A stretch of 9,783 bases of DNA from Campylobacteraceae bacterium (GTDB lineage: Bacteria > Campylobacterota > Campylobacteria > Campylobacterales > Sulfurovaceae), in NCBI GenBank assembly GCA_027002755.1, contig JALWZI010000295.1:1-9783 (forward strand), in the 5' to 3' direction. Below the pieces are notes generated by a model that was not told where the DNA came from, did no database searches, and saw nothing but the letters and a program-made list of their open reading frames with translations. Each line of letters opens with the position of its first letter. Within the stretch, counting starts at the first letter, position 1. Positions 1 to 6,206 of the stretch are shown here, piece by piece. Both the position numbers and the translations under genes were made by a program.

Positions 1-755
1 AGAAAAAACATATCGCGATGCTGATCGACTGCGACAACGCTTCGCCCTATGCCATCAAGGGGATCCTCAAAGAGCTCTCCAAATACGGCGAAGTGATCGT
101 GCGGCAGGCCTACGGCAACTGGAACAACCAGCAGCTGACCCCCTGGATGGACCGGCTTCTGGAGCACTCCATCAAACCGATCCAGCAGTTCGACTATACC
201 CGGGGCAAGAACGCCACCGATATCGCCATGGTGATCGACGCCATGGATCTGATGTATACCCGGGATCTGGACGGATTCGCCCTGGTGACCAGTGACAGTG
301 ACTTTACGCCCCTGGCCCAGCGGCTTATGTCCAACGGGCTGACGGTCTACGGATTCGGGGAGAAGAAGACCCCCAAGGCCTTCATCAACTCCTGCAGCCA
401 GTTCATCTACACCGAGAATCTGGAGAAGGAGGAGAAGAAGTCCAAATCCCGCACCGAAGAGGTGGTCAAGAAGAAACGGAACAAAAAGAGCGCTCCCAGC
501 GAAGCCGAGAGCAAGATCGATTCGGTCCTGGAGGACGAGGAGTTCATCGATCTGCTGCTGACGGGCCTGCGCAAGACTGCCGGAGAGAACGGCTGGGTCA
601 ACGTCTCGGATCTGGGGCAGTACCTGAGCAACAACTCCGCCTTCAGCCCCGTCAACTACGGCTACGAGAAGCTGGGAGCCCTGCTGCGCAACATCCCCTT
701 CCTGGAGAGCAAGTTCGAGAACAACAATTCGATCATGTATGTGAGGGAGAAATAA
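1..755 (+). CDS. NYN-domain (PIN-like) putative RNase with C-terminal OST-HTH/LOTUS domain, 5' partial
   Basis: The reading frame is open to the left edge: codons before the first visible ATG (position 18) read KKHIA, which continues the usual first beta strand of NYN proteins, so the true start is upstream of the window. Numbering from that ATG, the NYN/LabA-like domain spans about residues 1-135. It shows the metal-binding aspartates of PIN-like nucleases: IDCDN (D4, D6), TDIA (D68) and TSDSDF (D93, D95). A lysine/glutamate-rich linker (about 137-165) leads to an OST-HTH (LOTUS) domain at about 172-243, a fold known to bind RNA. Together this suggests a cytoplasmic metal-dependent ribonuclease or RNA-processing protein; the substrate is unknown. 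The gene ends in TAA with no convincing terminator after it and is followed by a 247-base gap, so it is probably not cotranscribed with the cluster at 1003. The family call is strong; nuclease activity is inferred from the conserved acids. Confidence 0.88.
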   Translation, partial: KKHIAMLIDCDNASPYAIKGILKELSKYGEVIVRQAYGNWNNQQLTPWMDRLLEHSIKPIQQFDYTRGKNATDIAMVIDAMDLMYTRDLDGFALVTSDSDFTPLAQRLMSNGLTVYGFGEKKTPKAFINSCSQFIYTENLEKEEKKSKSRTEEVVKKKRNKKSAPSEAESKIDSVLEDEEFIDLLLTGLRKTAGENGWVNVSDLGQYLSNNSAFSPVNYGYEKLGALLRNIPFLESKFENNNSIMYVREK

Positions 756-789
756 GTTACAGGCTTTCGCCGATCGTTCTCAGCCCTCA

Positions 790-915
790 TCACTCCGGCG
801 GACGGTCGGCGAAGATGGCGATGAAGTAGAGGGCGATCGCGATGATCATGAGGAGGGGTATCAGGTTCATCGGATCGCTGAAATCCGTCTCCAGCAACTG
901 ATTGATCTTTTCCAT
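790..915 (-). CDS. Candidate small single-pass membrane protein (41 aa)
   Basis: This short ORF begins MEKINQLLETDFSDPMNLIP and has an acidic, polar N-terminus. A strongly hydrophobic stretch follows (about residues 17-35, LIPLLMIIAIALYFIAIF), and the tail is short and charged (ADRPPE). It ends in TGA. The pattern of a clean hydrophobic helix bounded by charged ends, in a gap that otherwise has no gene, argues for a real product, possibly a small subunit or regulator of a membrane complex. I do not recognise the family. An AAGGA lies only one base before the ATG, too close for normal ribosome binding; an extended -10 motif just upstream would place the transcript start on the ATG itself. It is divergent from the flavin-reductase-like gene. 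A chance ORF cannot be excluded. Confidence 0.42.
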   Translation of the reverse strand: MEKINQLLETDFSDPMNLIPLLMIIAIALYFIAIFADRPPE

Positions 916-921
916 GTCCTT

Positions 922-930
922 ATCATAGCA
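922..930 (-). promoter_or_regulatory. Extended -10 promoter motif for the small - strand ORF
   Basis: On the - strand the bases read TGCTATGAT, that is the TGn extension followed by TATGAT (5 of 6 to TATAAT). No good -35 box lies 16-18 bp upstream, which extended -10 promoters tolerate. Counting the last base of the hexamer as -7 puts +1 at position 915, the A of the candidate ATG. Prediction by eye only. Confidence 0.35.
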
Positions 931-932
931 TT

Positions 933-962
933 TTGACAGTGCCGCTCTTTTGAGGATAGAAT
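933..962 (+). promoter_or_regulatory. Sigma70-type promoter of the + strand cluster
   Basis: A perfect TTGACA (933-938) is followed after 18 bp by TAGAAT (957-962, 5 of 6 to consensus). The predicted start of transcription is near 969, leaving a leader of about 34 bases before the ATG at 1003. This is the best promoter in the window and the only space upstream of the flavin reductase-methyltransferase-DUF434-MBL genes. Confidence 0.65.
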
Positions 963-965
963 AGA

Positions 966-977
966 GTTCACGTGAAC
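966..977. promoter_or_regulatory. Perfect 12-bp palindrome over the transcription start, candidate operator
   Basis: GTTCACGTGAAC is an exact inverted repeat lying at about -3 to +9 of the predicted promoter, where a bound repressor would block transcription. A third half-site, GTTCA, follows at 983-987 and can pair with TGAAC at 973-977 as a 5-bp hairpin with a 5-base loop in the leader. No regulator gene is adjacent, so the binding protein is unknown. Confidence 0.45.
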
Positions 978-1002
978 AACAGGTTCAGAAAAAGGATGCA
1001 CT

Positions 1003-1599
1003 ATGAAAATAGACTACGCGAAGATTCCCGCCTCAGACCGCTACAAACTCATGGCCCAGAGCGTGGTGCCCCGTCCCATCGCCTGGATCGTCACCGAGGA
1101 TGAGGGAGTGCTCAACCTGGCTCCTTTCAGCTACTTCACGCCGCTCTCTTCGGAGCCGGCGACCCTCATCGTCTCGGTGGGGCACCGCCCCGACGGCAGG
1201 CCCAAAGATACCCTGGCCAATCTGAGAAAGCACGGCCGCTGCACCCTCTGTCTGGTCTCGCCGGAGCTGCTGGAACCGATGCATTGCAGCTCCAAACCCC
1301 TCTCCCATGAAGAGAGCGAAGCGAAGCGTTTCGACATTCCGATGACCGGGATCTTCGAAGGCTTTCCTCCGATGGTCGAGGGGGCACCCTCTGCTTTTGC
1401 CTGTACCCTTTTGCAGGAGGTGGAACTGGAAGGAAGCAAGACCCGCCCTCTGATCCTGAAGATCGAAGAGCAGTATATTGATGACAGCTGCGTCGTCAAC
1501 CCGGAGCGTCTCTATCTCGACTGTGAGCTGATCGCCCGGGTGGGGCCGAACTATGCCCGGATGGGAGAGCGGGTCAAGGCGCCGGAGATTCCGGAATGA
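1003..1599 (+). CDS. Flavin reductase-like, FMN-binding split-barrel protein
   Basis: This 198-residue protein belongs to the flavin reductase-like family (RutF/DIM6-NTAB type, split beta-barrel fold). These proteins bind FMN and commonly reduce flavin with NAD(P)H or use it in small redox reactions. Visible hallmarks are VVPRPIAWI (about 21-29), NLAPFSYFTPLSSEPATLIVS (about 38-58), which forms the flavin-binding strand-loop, and KDTLANL (68-74), and the C-terminal ELIARVGPNYARMG (about 175-188). The length is normal and there is no signal peptide, so it is cytosolic. The ATG is set by AAGGA at 992-996, six bases before it. It is the first gene of the + strand cluster, directly behind the promoter at 933-962. 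The exact substrate cannot be read from sequence; members act as free flavin reductases, oxidoreductase partners or uncharacterised flavoproteins. Confidence 0.88.
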   Translation: MKIDYAKIPASDRYKLMAQSVVPRPIAWIVTEDEGVLNLAPFSYFTPLSSEPATLIVSVGHRPDGRPKDTLANLRKHGRCTLCLVSPELLEPMHCSSKPLSHEESEAKRFDIPMTGIFEGFPPMVEGAPSAFACTLLQEVELEGSKTRPLILKIEEQYIDDSCVVNPERLYLDCELIARVGPNYARMGERVKAPEIPE

Positions 1600-1601
1600 G
1601 A

Positions 1602-1633
1602 GTGCTGAGCGTTGAGCGCTGAGTGTTGAGAAG
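1602..1633 (+). repeat. Heptanucleotide tandem repeat in an intergenic gap
   Basis: Directly after the TGA of the flavin-reductase-like gene, four 7-base units of the pattern TGAGNGY follow head to tail: TGAGCGT, TGAGCGC, TGAGTGT, then a decayed TGAGAAG; a partial unit (GTGC) precedes them. Because 7 is not a multiple of 3, the TGA in successive units falls in different frames, giving stops in all three forward frames. The array ends just before the ribosome binding site of the next gene. Confidence 0.7.
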
Positions 1634-1643
1634 AGAGGTGAGC

Positions 1644-2294
1644 ATGGCGAAGATTGAACCCTTCGAAAAACATACGGACCGGTACGAGGAGTGGTTTGAG
1701 GAGCATCGTGAACTCTATCGCTGGGAGCTCAAGGCGATTGAGCGTCTGCTGCCGGCCTTTTCCGAGGGGGTGGAGATCGGGATCGGAACGGGACGTTTCG
1801 CTCTGCCCCTGGGGATCCGGCTGGGGATCGAACCCTCGCCGAAGATGGCAGCCCGTGCCATGGAGAAGGGGCTCGAAGTGATTCCCGGGACTGCCGAGGA
1901 GATCCCGCTGCCCGACGAGAGTGTCGATTTCGCTCTGATCGTCACGACGATCTGCTTCGTGGATGACCCCCGAAAGGCTCTGCGGGAGATCCGGCGCATC
2001 CTGCGGCCCGGAGGATGGGTCATCGTGGGCTTCGTAGATCGCGATACTCCGCTGGGGCGCTACTATCTGGAGCATCGAAACGAAAGCCGCTTCTATGCGC
2101 CGGCGACCTTCTTCTCCGCGGAAGAGGTGGCCGGCTTGCTGCGGGAAGCGGGCTTCGGGGAGTTGGAGGCGGTGCAGACCCTCTTCGGCGAACGTCTGGA
2201 GTCGATGGAAGGCGGGATTCGTCCCGGCTGGGGCGAAGGGGCCTTTGTGGTGATCCGGGGGCGCAAAGTCGAGAATCCGGAGAGAACGGAGTGA
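1644..2294 (+). CDS. Class I SAM-dependent methyltransferase
   Basis: This 216-residue Rossmann-fold methyltransferase is of the Methyltransf_11 type. Motif I is VEIGIGTGRFA (43-53), the acidic residue that should bind the SAM ribose is E63 in GIEPS, motif II/IV is DESVDFALIV (91-100), and the post-motif helix and strand read ALREIRRILRPGGWVIVGFV (112-131). The segment VDRDTPLGRYYLEHR...SRFYAPATFFSAEEV (about 131-163) and TTICFVDD are typical of a subfamily seen in anaerobes and in archaea. The methyl acceptor is unknown. The ATG at 1644 is chosen over an upstream in-frame GTG (1623) because GAGG at 1635-1638 is correctly spaced for it and the GTG lies inside the heptad repeat. It follows the flavin-reductase-like gene by 44 bases and overlaps the next gene by four bases (GTGA), implying coupled translation with the DUF434 protein. 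Confidence 0.9.
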   Translation: MAKIEPFEKHTDRYEEWFEEHRELYRWELKAIERLLPAFSEGVEIGIGTGRFALPLGIRLGIEPSPKMAARAMEKGLEVIPGTAEEIPLPDESVDFALIVTTICFVDDPRKALREIRRILRPGGWVIVGFVDRDTPLGRYYLEHRNESRFYAPATFFSAEEVAGLLREAGFGELEAVQTLFGERLESMEGGIRPGWGEGAFVVIRGRKVENPERTE

Positions 2295-2998
2295 GGAAAC
2301 ATCGGGGACCGGCGCCGGAGGATGGGCTCTTCCGTGATCCTGAGCGGCTGCGGCGGCTTCGGGAGGCTGTCAAAGACCTGAGCTGGCTGCTGCGTCGGGG
2401 CTACTCCTCCAAGGCGGCCGCCGAGCTGGTGGGCAATCGCTATCAGCTCGACAGCCGGGAACGTCTGGCTCTCAGCCACGCCAGCTGGGACCGCAGCGAT
2501 CGTGCCGGTCGGCTCCGGCCGCAAGAGCTGCGAGGGAAGCAGGTCTGTGTGGACGGTTTCAATCTGCTGATCACCCTGGAGACGGCCTTGGGCGGCGGGG
2601 TGCTGATCCGGGGGACCGACGGCCGGATCCGGGATCTGGCGGCGGTGCACGGCAACTACACGCTCCGAGCCGAAACCGAGGCGGCGATCCGACTGGCATT
2701 GGAGGGGCTGCGGGAACTGGGCGTGAAGCGGAGCCGCTGGTATTTCGACCGTCCCGTCTCCAACAGCGGCCGTCTGGCGGCCCTGGTGGAATCGACGGCC
2801 CGGGAGCTGGGGGTCGAAGCCGAGGCCGAGGCGGTGGATGGTGTGGATGGCCGGCTCAAACGCTGTGAGGGTGTGGTGGTCAGTGCCGACGCGGCGATCC
2901 TGGACAGCGCGGGGGTGCGCTGGTTCGATCTGGCGGAGTATCTGATCGAAGGGAAGATCCCCGGGGCGTGGATCGTGGATTTGAGAGATGAGAGATGA
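2291..2998 (+). CDS. DUF434/DUF5616 protein with PIN-like acidic pattern
   Basis: This 235-residue protein matches my recollection of the DUF434 family: an N-terminal helical segment RLREAVKDLSWLLRRGYS (20-39) with a conserved NRYQLDSRERLAL (49-61), then a C-terminal DUF5616 domain. That domain runs VCVDGFNLLITLE (85-97), YFDRPVSNSGRLA (151-163), VVSADAAILD (196-205) and WFDLAEYLI (211-219). The order of D88, D153, D200/D205 and D213 at ends of beta strands resembles PIN/NYN nucleases, so I infer a nucleic acid-acting role; no activity is known to me. The GTG start at 2291 overlaps the upstream stop by four bases and has GGAGAG at 2279-2284. An in-frame extension to 2015 would lie inside the methyltransferase gene and is rejected. 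Its last codons (LRDER) and TGA lie in a heptad repeat. Confidence 0.82.
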   Translation: MRKHRGPAPEDGLFRDPERLRRLREAVKDLSWLLRRGYSSKAAAELVGNRYQLDSRERLALSHASWDRSDRAGRLRPQELRGKQVCVDGFNLLITLETALGGGVLIRGTDGRIRDLAAVHGNYTLRAETEAAIRLALEGLRELGVKRSRWYFDRPVSNSGRLAALVESTARELGVEAEAEAVDGVDGRLKRCEGVVVSADAAILDSAGVRWFDLAEYLIEGKIPGAWIVDLRDER

Positions 2999-3009
2999 AT
3001 ATTGAGAGA
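2982..3009 (+). repeat. Second heptanucleotide tandem repeat, spanning a stop codon
   Basis: Four 7-base units lie head to tail: TGAGAGA, TGAGAGA, TGAATAT, TGAGAGA. They start inside the final codons of the DUF434 gene; the TGA of the third unit is its stop codon. Units share the TGAG start and the period of the array at 1602-1633, although the remaining bases differ. Confidence 0.65.
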
Positions 3010-3030
3010 AAAGATCCGGAAGGGGAAACT

Positions 3031-3738
3031 ATGAAACTGACGATCCTGTTTGACAATGTACCTAATAGGGAGGAGATGACGCCGCTTTGGGGCTTTGCCT
3101 GCTGGGTGGAGCCGAAAGAGGGAACCCCCTGGCTCTTCGATACCGGTAGCAACGGGCGGGTTTTGCTGCAAAATGCCCGTGTCGCGGGAATCGATCTGAG
3201 CCGGGCCAAGGAGCTGGTGCTCTCCCACCCCCACTGGGATCATGTGGGCGGGCTCGATACGGTGCTGGAGCTGGCTCCCGCGATCCGTCTCTACCTGACC
3301 GAGAGCTTCTCCAAACTCTGGATCCGGGATCTGGAGCGATTAGGCGGCGGGGTGACCGTGGTCGGGGAGAAGCCGATGTTCCTTTTCGACGGGGTGGAGT
3401 CCACGGGGATGATGGCGGAGATCGGAGAGCAGTCGGCGCTGATCCGCAGTGCCGCCGGACCGGTGCTGCTGACGGGCTGTGCCCATGCCGGCATCGTGGA
3501 GATCGCCGCACGGGCCACGGAGATGGCCGGAGAGTCCCTGGCTCTGGTGATGGGGGGATTCCACCTCTTTCGCAGCGAAGCGTGGGAGATCGAAGAGACG
3601 ATCGAGGGATTGGTCGCTCTGGGGGTCCGGCAGGTCTGTCCCACCCACTGTACGGGAGAGCGGGCGACGGAGATGTTCCGTACCGCTTTCGGAGCGGATT
3701 GTCTGCAGGGCGGCGTCGGAGCGGTTGTGGAGATTTAA
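3031..3738 (+). CDS. Metallo-beta-lactamase-fold hydrolase, COG1237 type
   Basis: This 235-residue enzyme has the metallo-beta-lactamase fold. The zinc-binding motif is complete: H66-P-H68-W-D70-H71 in LSHPHWDHVGGL, then H152 in TGCAHAGIVEI, H178 in MGGFHLF and H206 in PTHCTGERAT. The N-terminus MKLTILFDN, LFDTG (35-39) and the GGFHL and HCTG motifs place it in the group around archaeal MJ0301, often annotated as a ribofuranosylaminobenzene phosphate (methanopterin pathway) synthase. That label should not be transferred to a bacterium without other evidence of methanopterin; a phosphoester hydrolase is as far as sequence goes. The ATG at 3031 is preferred to the one at 2995 because it gives the family N-terminus and has GGAAGGGG at 3018-3025. 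It is the last gene of the + strand cluster; its TAA overlaps the hrpB stop codon. Confidence 0.88.
   Translation: MKLTILFDNVPNREEMTPLWGFACWVEPKEGTPWLFDTGSNGRVLLQNARVAGIDLSRAKELVLSHPHWDHVGGLDTVLELAPAIRLYLTESFSKLWIRDLERLGGGVTVVGEKPMFLFDGVESTGMMAEIGEQSALIRSAAGPVLLTGCAHAGIVEIAARATEMAGESLALVMGGFHLFRSEAWEIEETIEGLVALGVRQVCPTHCTGERATEMFRTAFGADCLQGGVGAVVEI
3735..3738. other. Shared stop codons of converging genes (TTAA)
   Basis: TAA of the + strand MBL gene (3736-3738) and TAA of - strand hrpB (3737-3735) overlap in TTAA. No intergenic terminator is possible, so the transcripts must overlap at their 3' ends. Confidence 0.9.
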
Positions 3739-6206
3739 GGACGGGCCATTCCCTTTTTGGTCCGGCGGGTCGGCGTGGCGCTGAAGGGGTCCTCGGGCCA
3801 GTAGTGTTTGGGGTAGCGTCCCCGCATCTCTTTGCGCACTTCGGGATAGACCCGGCGCCAGAAGTTCTCCAGATCCCGGGTGAGGGCGAGGGGACGGCGG
3901 GCCGGGGAGAGGAGCTGCAGTGCCAATGGAAGCTGCCCCTCCAGGATCCGGGGGGTCTCCCGCCAGCCGAAGAGCTCCTGGAGGCGCGCCGCCAGGACCG
4001 GGGCCTCGGGATCGGCGTAGTTCACGACCGCCCGGGTGCCCGTGGGCAGCTCGATCGTTGCAGGGAAAAGCCGATCGAGGCTCTGCCGCTCTTCCCAGCT
4101 CAGTGAGCCCAGCATAATATTTTTCAGGTCGAGGCTTTTGAGATCCTCCAGGCCGTTCATCCCCTCTATCCAGGGCAGCAGCCACTCCTCCAGGCTCTCC
4201 AGGAGTGCCTCATCGCTCCAGTCGGAGAAGATTTCGGGTCGGTGCCGGTGGGCAGCCAGGAGCCGCTCTCGCAGAGCACTGGCCGCACTGCTCCAGGGGA
4301 GAGACTCTACGCCCCGCTGACGTATCCCCTCCAGCAGGAGCTGTGAAACCTCCTCTCCTTCGGGACGGGGGAGGGGGTGCTGTTCCAGGATCAGACGGTG
4401 AAAGCGCAGCTCCTCCCGTGCCTCCACTCTGCCCGTGGTTTCGTTGTAGCGCAGCTCTCGGTGCCGCTGTAGTGCGTGTGGATAGGCGCTACACAGATCC
4501 ACCGGGCTCAAGGGTGCGGCTCGGCGGATCCGTCGGGTCATCCCCTCGCCGGAGCTTTCGGCGACCGCCAGAAGCGGGTGACGGGCCAGAGCGCTCCGGG
4601 GCGGGAGAGTTATTCCCCGCCCTGAGGCGGCCAGGTAGGCGCCGTCGTCTCCCCGCTGCCGGGCGACGCGCTCGGGATAGGCCAGGGCGGTCAGCAGACC
4701 GGCACGGTCGCTGCGGACCACGGTTTGTGCTTCCGTACCGCTCTGCCTGAGAAGGGTCCGGAAGCGCTGCCGCAGCGTCGGGGGAGTAGAAGAGCCCGAC
4801 AGGAGGCGGTGGAGCTCCTCCATCTCCTCGGCCAGGTCATCGCTGCGAGTGATCGGGGGGCGTTCGGTCAGGAGGAGTGTCAGCAGAACCCCTTCGTAGC
4901 CCAGTTCCATCTCCGTCGCCCGCAGGAGCATGTGGGCGATGCGCGGGTGTTCTCCCAGCGTCAGGGCCCGTTCCCCAAGGGGGGTGAGGGCTCCCCGCTC
5001 ATCCAGCATCTCCAGTTCACGGAGTAGGCGGGAGGCCTCCTCCATCGCCTGCCGGGGCGGTGGATCGATCCAGCCCAGCTCCTCCGGCGCGGCTCCCCAG
5101 CGGGCCAGCTCCAGGGCCAGGGGTGCCAGGTCGGCCTGAAGGATCTCCGGTGTGCTGCGGGGTGCCAGCGCCCGGTGCTCGTGCCAGAGGCGGTAGCAGA
5201 CCCCGGGGGCGGTACGTCCCGCCCGACCGGCTCGTTGGCGGGCGGAGTCGGCGGCGATGGGACGGGTCTGCATCCGCTCCATCCCCACGGCGGCGTCGTA
5301 GGAGACCTCCCGCCGGTACCCGCCGTCCACGACGATGCGGATCCCGTCGATGGTGAGGCTGGTCTCGGCCAGATTGGTCGCCAGGATCACCTTGCGCCTG
5401 CCGGGAGGTGCGGGGCGGATGACACGGCGCTGCGCGGCGGGATCCAGAGCTCCGTAGAGCTCCAGCACCTCCACCTCCGGTCCCAGCCCCTCCAGAAGGC
5501 GGGCACATTGTCGGATCTCCCGAAGGCCGGGGAGAAAGGCGAGCAGGGAGCCTTCGTGCCGCTGCAGTGCCTCTTTGACGGTCCGGGCGGTCTCGGCAGC
5601 CAGGTTGTCCGGTGTGACGACGGGGGCGCGGGGGTCACGGTAGTGCAGCGTCACCGGATGGGAACGGCCGGCGCTTTGGATCAGGGGGGTCTCCTCGCCC
5701 AGCAGGCCGAGGAGCTCGTCGCTCTGCAGCGTCGCGGACATCACCAGGATCCGCAGATCCTCCCGGAGCAGCTCCTGGCTCTGCAGCGCCAGGGCCAGAC
5801 CCAGATCGGCGTGGAGGGAACGCTCATGGAACTCGTCGAAGATCAGCAGCCCCACCTCTTCCAAACCCGGATCGCTCTGAAGCATCCGGGTGAGGATCCC
5901 CTCCGTGACCACTTCGATCCGGGTGCGGCGGGAGACCTGTGCCTCGCCCCGCATCCGATAGCCGACCCGCTCTCCGGGGCGCTCCCCCAGGGTTTCTGCC
6001 ATGCGTGTCGCCACCATCCGGGCTGCCAGGCGTCGCGGTTCGAGCATGAGGATCCGGCGGCCGCTCAGCCAGGGTTCCTCCATCAGCTCCAGGGGGACCA
6101 CGGTACTCTTACCCGCTCCTGGATCGGCCTGGAGGATGACGCGGCGATGGGAGTACAGCGCTTCCCGCAATCGGGGAAGGACGGCGTGGATCGGGAGGGA
6201 AATCAT
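3735..6206 (-). CDS. hrpB: ATP-dependent helicase HrpB (DEAH-family)
   Basis: This 823-residue protein has the full length of bacterial HrpB, a DEAH/RHA-type RNA helicase-like ATPase. Helicase motifs in order are: Walker A DPGAGKST (28-35), EPRRLAARMVA (56-66), Walker B DEFH (124-127), SAT (157-159), TNLAETSLTIDG (277-288) and QRAGRAGR (324-331). The long family-specific C-terminal half ends with EMRGRYPKHYWPEDP, a strong HrpB signature. The protein is cytosolic. Its cellular role is poorly defined in bacteria, where it is usually dispensable. The start at 6206 is chosen because the ATG overlaps the stop of the upstream methyltransferase-like gene (ATGA) and yields the typical MISLPIHAVLPRLREAL N-terminus; a start at 6248 would add 14 unrelated residues. 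It is the last gene of the - strand operon and its stop overlaps that of the converging MBL gene. Confidence 0.96.
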   Translation of the reverse strand: MISLPIHAVLPRLREALYSHRRVILQADPGAGKSTVVPLELMEEPWLSGRRILMLEPRRLAARMVATRMAETLGERPGERVGYRMRGEAQVSRRTRIEVVTEGILTRMLQSDPGLEEVGLLIFDEFHERSLHADLGLALALQSQELLREDLRILVMSATLQSDELLGLLGEETPLIQSAGRSHPVTLHYRDPRAPVVTPDNLAAETARTVKEALQRHEGSLLAFLPGLREIRQCARLLEGLGPEVEVLELYGALDPAAQRRVIRPAPPGRRKVILATNLAETSLTIDGIRIVVDGGYRREVSYDAAVGMERMQTRPIAADSARQRAGRAGRTAPGVCYRLWHEHRALAPRSTPEILQADLAPLALELARWGAAPEELGWIDPPPRQAMEEASRLLRELEMLDERGALTPLGERALTLGEHPRIAHMLLRATEMELGYEGVLLTLLLTERPPITRSDDLAEEMEELHRLLSGSSTPPTLRQRFRTLLRQSGTEAQTVVRSDRAGLLTALAYPERVARQRGDDGAYLAASGRGITLPPRSALARHPLLAVAESSGEGMTRRIRRAAPLSPVDLCSAYPHALQRHRELRYNETTGRVEAREELRFHRLILEQHPLPRPEGEEVSQLLLEGIRQRGVESLPWSSAASALRERLLAAHRHRPEIFSDWSDEALLESLEEWLLPWIEGMNGLEDLKSLDLKNIMLGSLSWEERQSLDRLFPATIELPTGTRAVVNYADPEAPVLAARLQELFGWRETPRILEGQLPLALQLLSPARRPLALTRDLENFWRRVYPEVRKEMRGRYPKHYWPEDPFSATPTRRTKKGMARP

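Noticed and set aside
768..811. Inverted repeat CGCCGATCG / CGGTCGGCG after the NYN gene as a terminator
   Set aside because: The arms are 26 bases apart, no T-run follows on either strand, and one arm lies inside the candidate small ORF.
1623..1643. GTG start for the methyltransferase
   Set aside because: It lies inside the heptad repeat and has no ribosome binding site; ATG at 1644 does.
2015..2290. In-frame N-terminal extension of the DUF434 gene
   Set aside because: It runs inside the methyltransferase gene in another frame with arginine- and glycine-rich non-family sequence; the GTG at 2291 has a ribosome binding site and gives the normal family length.
2995..3030. ATG at 2995 as start of the MBL gene (ATGA overlap)
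   Set aside because: The added residues come from the heptad repeat and do not match the family; ATG at 3031 begins the conserved first strand and has a good ribosome binding site.
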